Assembly (NCBI GenBank): GCA_019054805.1
Contig: JAHQIY010000007.1
Location: 749,501-813,500, forward strand
Origin: Brachionus manjavacas
Taxonomy: Eukaryota; Rotifera; Eurotatoria; Ploima; Brachionidae
Reading direction: 5' to 3'
Length of the DNA: 64,000 nt
How positions within the stretch are numbered: position 1 is the stretch's first letter; every line of letters begins with the position of its first letter. Both the position numbers and the translations under genes were made by a program. Below the pieces are notes generated by a model that worked only from the letters and a program-made list of their open reading frames with translations, searched no databases and was not told the DNA's origin. Shown piece after piece: positions 21,488 through 34,229 of this stretch.

Positions 21488-24400
21488 ATGTCCAAATCGA
21501 TTCAATTGGCCTTTTTGGGAAGAAAAGCTATCAAAAATGTACTAAACTCATCTTTTAAAGCCAACATTAACTCAACTCTGCCAACAAATAGCGTTCTGTC
21601 TCAACAAAAGAGGTTATTTTTATCTCCTAAAAAAAATTTTTAATTTTTAAATCTATTTAAAAAAGATTGAAATCATTTTATGGTGAACCGGCTGAATTTA
21701 AAACTAGCGACGAACAAATCCTCTTGGCAAATGATGAAACTGCTACTAAATGGAAACAAATGCCGGCCAACTGTATTTTTTTTTAACCAATTTTAAAAAT
21801 TAATAAATTTTCTGATTGAAGTTTTTGGAAACGAAAAGATCAATTCATCTGTTGGTCAAAACGTTATTCTTAACTTCGGTCCTCAGCATCCTGCAGCTCA
21901 CGGTGTCTTGCGTTTAGTATTAGAGTTGGACGGAGAGGTGCGTTTTTTTACATATCTAAAAAAAATATTCATCTGCTATTTTTAGCTGGTCAGAAGATCA
22001 GATCCTCATATTGGTCTCTTACATCGTGGTACTGAAAAACTCATCGAATATAAAACATACACCCAGGTAAGCTTTTCAAAATAATCTCCACACATCTTGA
22101 ATAACACTGTATAATTTAAAAAAACATCCTAAATGCTTCAGTGTTAATGCTTAACTTTTCTGTAATTTAAATCTGAAAGTGATCTCATGTTTTAAATTTT
22201 TAATTTAAAAAATTTTTTTGTTTTTCGTTTTAAAAATAGAGAGATTCTTAGAAAAAAAATTTAGATTCAAGGTTTAAAAACTAAAATTTTTCAATCAACA
22301 TTCATTTACATTTAATAACTCTTAAATTTGAATATATATATTAATATAAAATTTAAAAAAATGATATTTCTAGAATTTAAAAATTTGTTTCATTATTTTT
22401 ATTGTTATTTTTTATTTTGCTTAGTAAATTTTGAAATGAATCAGATTATTGAATAATCAATAGTAATCTTAATTTTGTTTCTAATTTTAATAAATTTTAT
22501 TTATTCTAAAAAAAAATATTTTCAATTTCAATTTTCAAGTTTAATCTAAAGGCTAGTTCCCTTGTCATTAAAGACCGATTAAAACTTATTTTTTTTTGAT
22601 CATAAAATTTACAAATTAAAAAAAGAAATTGTTTATAATATCATTTGAGGAAGAAAAACACTATAATATTACATTTCAATGTATAATAAAAAAATTTTAA
22701 ATTATATTTGATCAAAAACAAATCTATTTACCAGTCTTGTATAAAAACATCCATAAGTCTTTTCATCACTACCAGATTCTCACTATTCCATAAATTAAAT
22801 TTCAAATTTCTTGAGTCATTTTTCTTTAACTTAAATCTTAAATTATTAGGTGAATTTCGAAAAAAAGAATTTTACTAAAAAAAGCTAGCATTCTTTCCCG
22901 TATTTTATGCTGAAAAGCATATAAACTAAACTTTTCTTTTTTAAAAAAAAATTAATTTCAGTTAAGTTATAAACTTCAAATTTAAACTTAAATAATTTGA
23001 AAATCGAAAAATAATATCTTGACAACTTTTAGCTAGTTTAATAATTGCTTCCTTCGAAAAATAGCACAAGAGAGTGGAGCAATAATCAAAACAAGGCAAA
23101 ATAAACATCTTAAAAAACTGTTTTTTAACAGAAGCTTACAAATTAGAAAAGTCTCTTGATAGAATAATTTTTTATTAATAAATAATATAAAAGGTTTTTG
23201 AGTATCATACAAAAGTGTCTAGGTTGAGAGCTTCTTTTTTTTGACTACCGTTTACTCATGCAAATAAGTGCCCCCCCTAAAATCCCCTTATAAAAAGCTA
23301 GTCAAAAGTGGCTTAGTTTCATCTATGTTCCTTCCTTGTAAAGCATGCTTAGATCCTTATAAAATATTTTATTCGAAGAAAATTTTCTTCTAAGGACCTA
23401 AATTCTTCAGTAAAGACACGATTTTGAGGGCGTTTATTTGCAAGAGTATACGGTAGGTCTAATTTACTACCGGTTATTCATGAAATGCCGTCTGAGAAGA
23501 ATTCCCAGGAATAATTTTGCGATCAAATAAATATAATTTAAAAATAAATATGATCTAAACATTAATTTTGTGATCAAAATAAAATTTTGTTATATTTTAA
23601 GTATTTAAAAAAATTCATTATCGTATTAACCAATTTTTTTGACTTAATTTCTTCACATTCATAAAATTTTCTTGTTCATTTAGATAAAAAAAAAATCAGA
23701 ATTTCTCTTTCTATGCTATCATTAGTGTTTTGAAGATTATTTCAGATATTTCTTTTTTAATCAAATTATTAGAAGAAGTTTTATAGTTTTTTTTAATGAA
23801 ATACAACTGTATAGTTTAAAAAAAATACACAATCTAAAATTTATTTTTGAGATCAAATGTAATATTTGTGACAAACATTTATTTCTGCTAATCTATTTTG
23901 GTCAAAATTTTTTTTTTTTTCAAATGTGATTTCATCGAAAATTTATAGATTTAAATTTTTTTTAAAGGCTTTGCCATACTTTGATCGTTTAGACTACGTC
24001 AGTATGATGACAAATGAACAAGTCTATTCTTTAGCCGTTGAAAATTTGTTAAGAATAGAAGTCCCAGAAAGAGCCAAGTTTATCAGAAGTATTTTATTGA
24101 TGATTAAATAATCTTTAATAATTAAAATTTTAAAGCTATGTTTGCTGAACTTACCAGAATATTGAATCATCTAATGGCGGTTGGCACACATACTCTGGAT
24201 ATTGGTGCATTGACACCATATTTTTACCTTTTCGAAGAAAGAGAAAAAATGATGGAATTTTATGAAAGAGTGTCAGGAGCTCGTTTACACGCCGCTTATG
24301 TTCGTCCAGGTGGCGTTGCCTTCGATTTACCGATCGGTCTAATGGATGACATTTTTCATTTTATTAACCACTTTGGTCAGCGTTTGGACGAAGTTGAAGA

Positions 24401-25120
24401 CTTGTTATCCGCCAACAGAATATGGCGTGCTCGTACAATTGGCATTGGAACAGTGAGTGCCGAAGATGCATTGAATCTTGGCTTTAGTGGTGTCATGTTG
24501 CGAGGATCTGGTATTAAATGGGACTTGAGAAAATCTCAACCTTATGATGCTTACGATAAAATAGAGTTTGATGTTCCAGTTGGCACCAATGGTGATACCT
24601 ATGATCGTTATTTGGTCAGAATGGAAGAAATGAGACAAAGCTTGAGAATTATTGAGCAATGTTTAAACAAAATGCCTGCTGGAGATGTAAGAACAGATGA
24701 TAATAAAGTAGTTCCACCTAAAAGAGCTGAAATGAAGGTATTTTGCTTTTTAATTTTTTTTAAAGTTAAACAAAAAATTAAGGAATCAATGGAAGCTTTG
24801 ATTCATCACTTCAAGCTTTTTACTGAGGGATACCAAGTTCCTCCCGGAGCAACTTACACTGCTATTGAAGCACCAAAAGGAGAAATGGGAGTTTATTTGG
24901 TTTCAGATGGCACCAGTCGACCATACAGGTGTTACATCAGAGCTCCTGGATTTCCTCATTTGGTAATATATGATTAATAAAAGTAAAAAATCAATAGATT
25001 TTTAACCATGATCTGTTTTGATAGGCTGCTATGGATAAAGTTGCTAAAAACCACATGATTGCTGACGTTGTAGCTATCATTGGTACCATGGATATTGTGT
25101 TTGGTGAAATTGATAGATAA
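21488..25120 (+). CDS. NDUFS2: NADH dehydrogenase (ubiquinone) iron-sulfur protein 2, 49 kDa subunit
   Basis: Eight exons: 21488-21612, 21666-21772, 21822-21937, 21986-22066, 23968-24088, 24136-24737, 24783-24962, 25025-25120. They total 1428 bases and 475 residues (human 463). Residues 1-45 are basic and Ser-rich, as for a mitochondrial transit peptide. Conserved blocks are [115 protein letters not shown] and [14 protein letters not shown]. The protein lines the ubiquinone pocket of complex I; the HPAAHG His and a Tyr in DRLDYVS contact quinone in known structures. Seven introns are GT-AG. Six are 45-62 bases, but intron 4 is 1.9 kb and holds an inverted-repeat insertion. The ATG at 21488 is the first that gives a plausible transit peptide. 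Confidence 0.97.
23243..23459. repeat. Small inverted-repeat element in NDUFS2 intron 4
   Basis: About 217 bases with imperfect 30-base inverted ends. The left end is CTACCGTTTACTCATGCAAA, and the right end read in reverse complement is CTACCGTATACTCTTGCAAA, both continuing into TAA..GCCC. A short palindrome GAAGAAAATTTTCTTC lies in the middle. No coding content. It looks like a MITE and may account for part of the unusual length of this intron. Confidence 0.55.
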
Positions 25121-25644
25121 AAAGAATCAATTTAAAAATTTTTAATATTAAACTTAAGAATTTTAGATTCAAAAAAATAATGAAAAATTAATGTCTTTTT
25201 GGTGATCGATTTTATCGACTCATTGTTTAAAAAAAATAAATCATTTCTTTTTGGAAATTAAACCTAATTTTAATTAAAAGATTCAACTTATTAGATTTTA
25301 TTTAAAACGAAAAGGACAAAATAATTTATTTCCCGCATTAAATGGATAATATTTCTCTAAAAAAATCTTTTTCTGACAGCAAACAATCAAAATATAAAGA
25401 TAAAGATAAATATCTCTTTGAAAGTTTGACTAATTTTTTACTTGATAGTTAAATTCGTTATTTCATCTTTAGCACAAATTGTTTTCTCAAAATTTGAATG
25501 ACTTTTAATACAAGTTTGAGTTGAAGCATGAAAACGATAAATCAAAAATTGAACCAATTGAAAAGAATATGGTGCAATTTGATTTGGATAAAAAACGACT
25601 TTAGTACCTAAATTTTTTTGGCATTTTCTTATTGAAAATGATGG
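25121..25644. other. Intergenic downstream of NDUFS2
   Basis: AT-rich sequence with an AATAAA near 25235. No gene was seen. Confidence 0.5.
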
Positions 25645-26031
25645 GGTCCTACTAAAACACTGACCCCTATTTTTTTTTGCAAAACAAAAATACCGTAAAT
25701 GTTACCGTAAATTTCAAAAAATGTAAATTTACAATTACTAGTCTAACAGTAAAAATGTAAAACATAAAAAAATGAATAAATTTTAGATATTTACTGATTT
25801 TTTTTTATTTGTTTTAAAATTGGGGTCAGGGGATCAGGTTTTTAAAAATAGAAAAATATTCAATTTTCAAAAAAAATAAAAATTTTAGAGAAAAATTAAT
25901 TTAATTTTCAAAAAATAGAGAAAAATTCAAATTTTATATTAAAACTTTTATAAATACTTTTGCTTTGCAAAAAATAGGGGTCAGGAAATTTAAAAATTTT
26001 AAAAATTGGGGGTCAGTGTTTTAGGAGGACT
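25645..26031. mobile_element. MITE with inverted ends carrying CTAAAACACTGACCCC
   Basis: The left end GGTCCTACTAAAACACTGAC and the reverse complement of the right end AGTCCTCCTAAAACACTGAC match over about 24 bases. A second, inner pair (TAGGGGTCAGG at about 25975 against CTGACCCCTA at about 25660, and TTTGCAAAA on both sides) suggests nested or subterminal repeats. The inner part contains two ACCGTAAAT words. There is no ORF. The flanks do not give an obvious target duplication. Confidence 0.65.
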
Positions 26032-26557
26032 CAATTGATGTGCTGATTAAAAATATATGAATATATGAAAAACTTTGGAAATTGCTTTTTTAATATTTTA
26101 TGGATACTTAAAGATTGATTTTTTTAATAAAATATTTTTTTTTCTTTTGCTCTTCCAGAGCGTACGGTGCCAAAAAACGTCTAATCAAACATTTTGTGAG
26201 AAATACGATTTACCTAATTTTAGGTCATTAATAACATATTAAAACTTTGCCGAGATTTCCAATCTTCTATTTTTTTAAAAGCAAAAACTATTGCAAAGTA
26301 TTAAACTTTTTTATGTCATTAACATTGGTCTCTAGACTTGATTAATCCGATTGCGTTTTTTTCTGTATTAAAGTCAGACATAAAATTTTATTCAGGAGTT
26401 TCTTGAACAAACTCATACACCCTTACCACGCTTTTTTAAAGGTATAACAACATCTAACTTCCACGTCATTAATTTTGTCGCCTTTGTTATTTTTCAAATG
26501 AAACTATGTCACTAAAGAATCAGCACTAGTCATTTTTTAAAGTTATAATGATTAAGC

Positions 26558-26602
26558 ATTTATTATTTATTTATTTGTTTTCTGTACTTCAGAATGAATT
26601 TA
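26558..26602 (-). mobile_element. LINE 3'-end relic
   Basis: The block TTATTTATTTGTTTTCTGTA followed by CTTCAGAA and an A-rich stretch matches the 3' end of the LINE at 54.5 kb (same first block, then CCTTCAGA) with a short internal gap. Only the tail is present, as expected of a severely 5'-truncated insertion. Confidence 0.5.
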
Positions 26603-26657
26603 AAAAAAATAAAAATAAAAAAAGAGTTAATAAAAAAAGATAAAAAAAAAAATAAAT

Positions 26658-26802
26658 AACGTAATCATCCGAATTGAGTGACATGTTTTAAAAATAGAGT
26701 TCTCTATTTTAGTGACACTCTGTTATAACATGTAAATGATTCTATAGTGACATGTCAATAAAAAAATTAAATGACACGTCACTAAATTCGGATAATTACG
26801 TT
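26658..26802. mobile_element. 145-bp MITE flanked by TA (Tc1/mariner-type)
   Basis: The left end ACGTAATCATCCGAATTGAG and the right end in reverse complement ACGTAATTATCCGAATTTAG match at 18 of 20 positions and continue with TGAC. Both sides are flanked by TA, the target of Tc1/mariner transposases. The interior repeats GTGACA(C/T) words in both orientations. It has no coding capacity. Confidence 0.7.
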
Positions 26803-27531
26803 ATTAAGTAAATAAGCTAAATAAAATGTAAAGAAAGCTTAAAAGACATAAATTTGATAATGATAAGCAAAGATTTTAGAGACATATATATGATATATTT
26901 TGAAAATTAATTGTCAATCAGTTTTCAAAAGTTGTCAGTACATATTAATTATTTAGTATTTTAATTATTAAAAAAGTATTAAGATATTTATTTATTTTTC
27001 AGTTTAAAATTTAATAGTCTTCATTTAATTTAATTAGTCTTTTAGTATTTTTTTGTCAGTTATTTATTTTATTTATCATTTAATAATTAATTTAGTCAGA
27101 AAAAATTTGTCAACGAATAATTTATTTTTGTCAAAAGGTTAAATACTCGCCCTTTATTTTAGCGTTTTCATTTTCAAAAAATTTAATTATTAATTTAGAA
27201 GAAAAACAAAGGTATGCAATTACATTAATAAAAAAAATATGTTTATAATTTAAATCACTGCAAAATTTGGTGTCAGTTTATAATTAAAAAAATGTGCTTA
27301 AAAAGTTTTTAAAGACAATTTTTTTATTTAAAATTAATCAAAAATTTAAGAATAAATTTCAAAAATAAACCATAATTCTATTTAAGCTTTTCAAAAACTC
27401 ATAGAGCTTTCAATTGACAAACATTCTAATTAAATAATAAAACTTAAACTGGAAAATCTTTGAACCGGTTTTAATTAACAAAACAAAATTATTAATCCTG
27501 ATATTGAGAAAAATAAAATAAATTTTATCAA
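26803..27531. other. Intergenic, nothing recognised
   Basis: A/T-rich sequence between the MITE and the end of the PTDSS2-like gene. No feature is supported. Confidence 0.5.
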
Positions 27532-29137
27532 TTATTCTTTTTTCTTTGCGACTTCTACAGATTCCTGTGGCCACAGATACGGACGAATCAAAAAGTGACC
27601 TATCGTCCCTAAAACTAGTGCACTGAGAAATATGTACCAGCACATGGCAATTTCGGGAGGAAACGGCTTGGTCAAGGTATTCCAATCGAATTTTAGGCAA
27701 ATCAACAACTCAGTCATTATAATGGCTATGCAAACCCATGTTTGCGTTCCCATCTTTTTGCACAAGCTAAGCAAAGATAAATTTAAGAAAATTGCATGTT
27801 TTATTTTCATTAAAATTTTTTTTTCAAGCTTACGTATTGTCAAGATACTCAAAGCTTTCTCTCATGGCCACAGCGCCAACCAGCCACATAAAAATGAGGC
27901 GACCCAGGCATAGAAAATGGGGAGGGGGTATCCAAAGAATAAATTTCAGGTAAAAGGTGGCCAGTTCGGCAACGAAAAATAAAACTATCAGGACAATCAT
28001 GAAAATCCATCTTTTCAAGCTTGAAAATGGTCTCCATTCGTAAGAAACCCAGCTGTACGGACTGAATTGAGTAACGATACGTTTTATTTTTCCTTTAAAT
28101 GTCGGAATATTCCATAGTCCTCTCCAATTGTAAGGTTTCATTTCAAAATATTCACATGTTCTCATGCCGAGGTATATGCCTAAGCCATTGCATACTAAAA
28201 AGTCCAGGATCCACTTAAGATTTAGTTAAGAACAAATATGCCAAATTTTTCCAAATCACTTACGTGATCCCACCAGCACTCACTAAAATTAGGAAGTTGA
28301 TGTTGTAAAGAATATTCCAAAAGTTCAAAACCGATGCTCATCACATTACACAGCCAGTAGTCTCTCAAAATCAAAGTCTTTAAAATTTCATTTTTTTAGT
28401 TTTACAATTTTGAAATTAAAAAGTTTTACTTTTAACCACCAGCCGAAAAAATGTGTCGGCACAAACCCATCCATCTTATCCTGTTGGGAAATTTTTTTAT
28501 TTTTTTTTATTTTTTTTTAATTAAATTAATTCACCCAAAAGTTGTGAAAGGCTCCTTCTTCATTATCGGGATCATATATTTTACAACTTCCTCCGTAGTC
28601 TTTTTCCGGAAGAGGCTTTCCTAAACTAGAGTCCAAATGTGTAAGCAATTGTCTTGCATCATCAACAGACTAAAATACAAGCATTTTAGTCAGAATTTGA
28701 GAAAAAAAGTTAACAAAAATCACTTGAAATAAAATATATATCAAAGCTATCTCATATAAAACACTTAAACAAAGGATAAGTCGCCAAAAAGCTAACGAAA
28801 AATAATTAATAAATTAAAGATTAGAGATTGATTTAATCTTACCCGGATGTGGTCTGATAAAAGGTCCATCAGGAGTTTGGGTAACGCCAAAAAGAACAAA
28901 AAAACTGGCACAAGCGATCAAACCACGCTTGATATTGTAGCTTTGGTCCTGGATCTGTTGTTCAACCAAAGACTCGTATACCAGAACTACAATCATTATC
29001 ATTAACACAGTGAATGTGTGAGCTCGCCAGAAAAACGACTGAGTTCCGTCATCGGACACAGATTGATTTTTGGATTTTATTTTGGAACTTTCCCATTCCT
29101 TGAGATTTTTAGCTTGGGACGCTTCGGTACCCGACAT
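27532..29137 (-). CDS. PTDSS2: Phosphatidylserine synthase 2-like
   Basis: Seven exons on the minus strand: 28843-29137, 28724-28791, 28535-28669, 28430-28480, 28264-28377, 27834-28213, 27532-27766. They total 1278 bases and 425 residues. Conserved blocks are [122 protein letters not shown] and [22 protein letters not shown] and [14 protein letters not shown] favour PTDSS2 over PTDSS1. The enzyme exchanges serine for the head group of phosphatidylethanolamine in the ER/mitochondria-associated membrane. Eight or more membrane segments are visible. The N-tail is hydrophilic (residues 1-35), and the C-tail is short and basic (VEVAKKKE), shorter than in vertebrate PTDSS2. Introns are 49-67 bases, GT-AG, and all phases close. 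Confidence 0.95.
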
Positions 29138-31356
29138 TATGCAAGACCAAAAAAATTAGCTACAATGCGACTACAGTTATTTTTATTTTTATTTTTTTTT
29201 TCTAAAAAAAAATCGTTTATTTACTAATTTTTAGGTTTAGTTTTTATATTTAGGCCGTTGGATAAAGCTAAAAAGACCATTTTTTTGCCAACATATATTG
29301 ATTCTTATCTTATCTTTGATTATAGAAATTTTATCAAATTTTTGAATTATTATCTTTTGTATTAAATCTAAATTTATAGACACCGTTTATGCATATTCTT
29401 CAATTCTTCAATATCTTACGAGTGATTTTATCAACATTTTAAAATTAAAAATTTAGCTGGTGATTCAGCTTTTAATGCTTGATATTGTGCTTAAGTCAAG
29501 AAAATTCGGTTTAAAACTCGGCATATGAAACATTACAAAGCTGGTGTGCAAAATTATACTTTAGCAATTGAAAGAAAACTCAAGATGCTTTAGCTTGGGT
29601 TTGGTAAGAAAAAATCTTAATGCCAAAATTTCAGTCTAATTTCGGAAATTATTTTGAAATTCAAAATTTGTATGAATGCAGTTTTTTTTGATGACTTTTT
29701 AAACTTAACAAATACACACCCGAAAATTTGAAATTTTTTTGATACTTAATAAAATTTTGTCCTTTATTTATTTTTAAATTATGATTTAATCCATTATTTT
29801 TTTTAAAGGTGAACAAAAATTTTTTTAAATTCATTTAATTTTTACCTATATGTTTTTTGAGTAATCATTTCCAATTTTTATTAATTATATTAATCTAATT
29901 ATATTTAAATAGAATTTCTGCTAGTATTTCCCTCGACCAGTCAATAAGAGCCACTTTGAAAAAAGCAAAAAATCAAAGTTAAATATTATGATTATTATTA
30001 TTATTATACTAACTAAAGGTTAAAATCGTGTCGATTATGTGGACACTTGTCCAACCAATTTTTTGAACATTAAAGTCGTGTTCACTGTATCATCTTATAA
30101 CATGCTGTTCACATAATGTTGAAATATTTCCATTCCGTTTATTTTGGAAGACCTGATTTACCTTACTTAAAATTTACCTTATTTTGAAAAAGAATTCGAA
30201 AAAAATTTTAAACTCGAATGGCTAAATTTAAAACTGAGTCTCATTAAACTTTTAATTTTTTGAAATTTTTGACTCCCGTGTCCCCTACTTAACCCCAACC
30301 ACGTTGTTCATTTTTCTCGTTTTTTATCCCCATGACTTGCTTTAAGTTCAGCCATCATCATTCATCATTCGTCAGATATAAACAAAAGCAAGCTTTCTGA
30401 AACCTTACGACGTCAAAATTAATTTAATTACATTTTTATTTATTAAAAAAAATAAAATGGAAAATTTTTTAAATTATTAAAAATTTTATTTAATTAATTT
30501 AAGATTATGCTTTTCCTTATTTTTCGGTTGATTTGGTAATTTTTTTCCCTAAATTTTAGTTCCTAAATGAAAATTAGCTTAAAGCTTTTTTTGGTAAATT
30601 TTTGGCATGTTGTCTTCGGCTACTAATAGGTTCTTAAAAAAATGGTCTTAAAATAATTACCTCCGGAACTTGCTTGCCGAAGCTTTTATTATTATTATTT
30701 TCTATCAATGATTTAGTTTTTTCTCTTTTATAAAATATATATGAAATGATATTTAGATCATCGATAATTTTTTAGAAATAAAAAATCATATACATTATGC
30801 CCTTTTGCATGTTTTTTTTTCAATAATAAATACAAATAATGAATTTGGAAGAAATAATAAAAATATTTCCTTTATTTGTGACTTCATTATTTAAAATACA
30901 GATTTGACTAGCTAACTTTTGTTTAGCTATCGGAGAGCATAAATAGCTGCTTTTATGAGTTTTTCGGACCCGAAGATTATAATAAAATTTTTGACTCAAA
31001 GAATAAATTTAAAGATTTTAGTATTTGATGTGAAAAATTAATCAATAAAAATAACCAAATTTTCATAATTAAGCCGCTTACTTTCCTCACCAATATTTCG
31101 GCTTTAATAATTATTCTCAAAGTAAAAAATTTTACTTTTTAAAATTTCCTAATGTATTTCGAAAAAAATCCAAATTAAGACTCTTAAATTGAATTCAAAA
31201 GTGTCATCATGACAAGATTTATTAAAACTTAAAATATGTCTAGAATAAAATATCTGATTTTATCCATTCGACAAGAAATTTCGATTCTTCTTTAGAATAG
31301 AAAATTTCTATTTTCATATTTTATGACAATATTGTAACCATGACATCATGGCAATA
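29138..31356. other. Gene-empty AT-rich DNA
   Basis: 2.2 kb without a coding signal on either strand. Small patches of mixed composition occur at 29490-29610 and 30000-30130 (for example TGTGGACACTTGTCC), with no recognisable family. Confidence 0.5.
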
Positions 31357-31431
31357 AAAATTAATAATAACGAGTCTACCCTAGCTTCGCTCCGTAGGTC
31401 TCGTACTGTAGCTGATATTATTATTAATTAC
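31357..31431. repeat. Compact nested hairpin
   Basis: An outer A/T stem (AATTAATAATAA against TATTATTATTAATT) encloses an inner GC-richer stem (CGAGTCTAC against GTAGGTCTCG) and a loop CCTAGCTTCGCTCC. The segment is about 75 bases and is GC-richer than its flanks. It could be a tiny MITE or a structured RNA; there is no evidence of transcription. Confidence 0.4.
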
Positions 31432-31935
31432 TAGATTTGGTGTATCCATAGTCTCAAAAGCAAAATTATTTTTAAGTACTGTCATTCCTCGGTTTAACTA
31501 ACTCCTTGAGCGAAACATCTTTAAATATTTATTAATTTATTAACCCACATTAAATGTAAAAAAATTTAATTTCCAAAAAAATAATTAAAATGCCAAAAAT
31601 ATAAAAAAAAATTAATTTTATTCAATGAAAATATAATATCACTAATTGTAAATCACTTAATAGTATTGTATATTAGAGCTTAATCAATAAAACACCGCTT
31701 GATCAACATCTTGGTGTCTTGATACTTGAATACGCTTTTTTTCTGAACTGGTCAAATTTCTTTTGCTTTCAATGATATAATAGTTGTAATCGCAAAAGTA
31801 TTCACCTTCTTTAGCCAGTGCTGAAGGAGAGAGTTGTGTTTCTGAATGTTTTATATTATTTATACCTTGACTACAAGAGAGATGTATCCTCTTTTTTTGG
31901 AGACTTGATTTTCATTTAAATGAATTTATTAATAA
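31432..31935. other. Intergenic, nothing recognised
   Basis: About 500 bases of mixed A/T-rich DNA ending at the hAT target duplication. No coding frame was seen. Confidence 0.5.
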
Positions 31936-32987
31936 TAGTGTTGGATGACGGTCAACTAGATTTGAACGGCCGATTGGCCGGCCAGCATAAACGGCCTTTT
32001 ATGGCCGTGAATTTAACGACCGCATTTTAGACCGTCCGTAAATTGGCCGGCCGTTTAGTGGCCGGCCAACCACACGGTCCAAAATAAAAATTTAGATAGA
32101 TGTTTAAAAAAAATTTATAGGCATTTAGAGTTATATTTTTATTTATCTTATATTTTAAATAATTTTTTACATTTTATAAATAAATTTTATTTTATTTGAT
32201 CAAATTTTGAAATTATATCTATTAATAGTATAAATTGGATAAATTTTTTATTCGAATTTTTGATTTTTTTGTGATAAAAAAGATTTTAATATATTAAAAA
32301 ATAAACTTCGAAAAATTGATAATGAACATTAAACAAGAAAATCTATGAAAATCTAATTAAACTTAAAGTTTATTCTTAAAAAAAAATATTTGAAATAAAG
32401 CTTAGAAAATAAAATAAAATTTAAAATATTTTTTCTAAATTTTAGATTATTAAAAATATAAATAATCTATACAGCAAAGTTGTCTAATACAATTATTCAT
32501 TTTTGATCTTCAGATGCATGGATCAAATCCTTATTTAGTTAATAATTTCTTTCAAAATTACTATTGATTTTGATCAATATTAATTGGACTGAAAGATAAA
32601 GAAAAATGAAAGTGAAAATTACTAACACTTTTCAAATTTTTCTGACCTTTTTATCACGTTTTTAACACTTTTTAAAAATGTGCTAAATTTGATGTATCCA
32701 GGATTTGAATCCGGACTTTGTATTATTATTTATAAATTAAAACCACTTGCTTAGAGAAATATTTGCATTAGTAAAAGTTAAATTTTTTTTGGCCGGCCAC
32801 CACACGGTCTTCTAAAATTTGACCGGCCATTTTACAGTTGGTCTTTTTTTTGGCCGCTGCTTCGCCGGCCAGCCACGGCCTTTGACCGTTTAATCGACCG
32901 GCCATGATTTGGCCGCTTGCATGACAGGCCACGGTCTCGGTATTTTTTTTGCCGGACAGGTGGCCTCTAGGCCAGCCCCCAACACTA
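31936..32987. mobile_element. Non-autonomous hAT transposon with GGCCG subterminal repeats
   Basis: The ends are TAGTGTTGG and CCAACACTA (9-bp perfect inverted repeats in the hAT (C/T)AGNG form). Both sides carry the exact 8-bp target duplication ATTAATAA (31928-31935 and 32988-32995), the length that defines hAT. About 120 bases inside the left end and 200 inside the right end are packed with GGCCG, GGCCGGCC and CACGGTC words in both orientations, as in hAT subterminal transposase-binding repeats. They are very GC-rich against the surrounding AT-rich DNA. The 700-base centre is A/T-rich with no transposase. The whole element is 1052 bases. Caution: the duplication is itself A/T-only. Confidence 0.85.
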
Positions 32988-32995
32988 ATTAATAA

Positions 32996-34150
32996 AATAA
33001 TTTAAATATTTTTTTAAAAACTTATACCAACTACCTTATACATTTTACAACAGTTTTAGGTAGTTGATTAATGTCCCACTCTCTCGTAAAATTTTTTAAA
33101 AGGGTTTTTTGATGTTTAAGCTGATTATTTTTTTTAAATTCGAAGTTAATAACTTTAATGAGTAGAACAATTTTTTCTCAAATAAGGCTTATTGACTTAA
33201 CAAAATTGAAATACATTTTAGGTAAATTTAAAAAAATATTTTCGTTGAATTACATTCACAAACATTGAATACAGAAAATTGAACATTATTCTAGCTGACA
33301 GTCAGTGTTAATGAAAAAAAATAAAACTTTTGTTACACTTTTCTTTAGACGGTATAAAGAAAAGTCTGGTCACGAGTAAATCAACCACATATAAATGTTT
33401 TCAAAAATCACGCTGGGTTCAAGGTATTAATCCAAAAGCCTAAATCAGAAATAAGTTTAAACGGTTTGTAAACTTTGGACAAATTCAAAAATTAAAAAAA
33501 CATGCTTAATGCATAAAAAATTTTAAAAAGATCTAAACCATGTATTTAAATACTGTTCATATTCAAGAAAATTACAATAATTTCCAAATTGGTGAGTAAC
33601 CAAAGTTTTGAGATAGACTAAAGCTTAATGAAATTTCCAAAAAAAAACTCCCATTAAAAGATGGTTCAAAAAGTAATTAAGTTCTCCAGCAACTCGTCGA
33701 ACAGTTTTACAGTATTTCCACTGAAGCCTATTTTCGGCGCACAGGAACTTTAAAAAGACTCTGGTCAAAGATTAGCCTAGGTTACTTTTGGTTTAAATTC
33801 AGATCAGAAATATGAGAGTTTTGTGGGCTTTTTGTAGTTTTTGATCAGTTTTTGATGCTCAAATGACCAAACTAAGTTTTAATTATGAAATAAATTGCTA
33901 TTTCTTAATAGAATCAATGCAGAGATACATTTTTGGATTTAACATACTTTGTTTAATTTAAAGGTAAAATCTGCAGTATCAAAATTCACATTGCAGAGTG
34001 CACATTATCTAAACGATGCTATTGTATGTGAGAAATTTTTTGCAGAATTTTGCAGATTTTGCAGAGTTATCCTTTAAAAAGTTAAACCGTATTTTAATTT
34101 TTTAAAACTATTACTTAAAATTTAAAAATATTTTTTTTTAAATATTTTTA
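32996..34150. other. Intergenic, nothing recognised
   Basis: The DNA is AT-rich. Short tandem TTTTGCAGA words occur at about 34050-34075. There is no gene or complete repeat. Confidence 0.45.
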
Positions 34151-34198
34151 TTCTGAAGGAGCATTAGCTCGGTACAGATAAAACAAATAAAAAAAATT
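34151..34198 (+). mobile_element. LINE 3'-end relic, opposite orientation
   Basis: TCTGAAGGAG, then GCTCGGTACAGA and AAACAAATAAAAAAA, is the reverse complement form of the LINE 3' end seen at 54.5 kb (CTGTACCGAGC...CTCCTTCAGA). It is a 5'-truncated tail directly before the gypsy fossil. Confidence 0.55.
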
Positions 34199-34229
34199 GT
34201 CAAGTAGAAAGAACCTTTAAGTCTGCTTA

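Noticed and set aside
27410-29227. Several extra frames on both strands around the phosphatidylserine synthase gene
   Set aside because: They overlap its exons in other frames or antisense and break the splice model.
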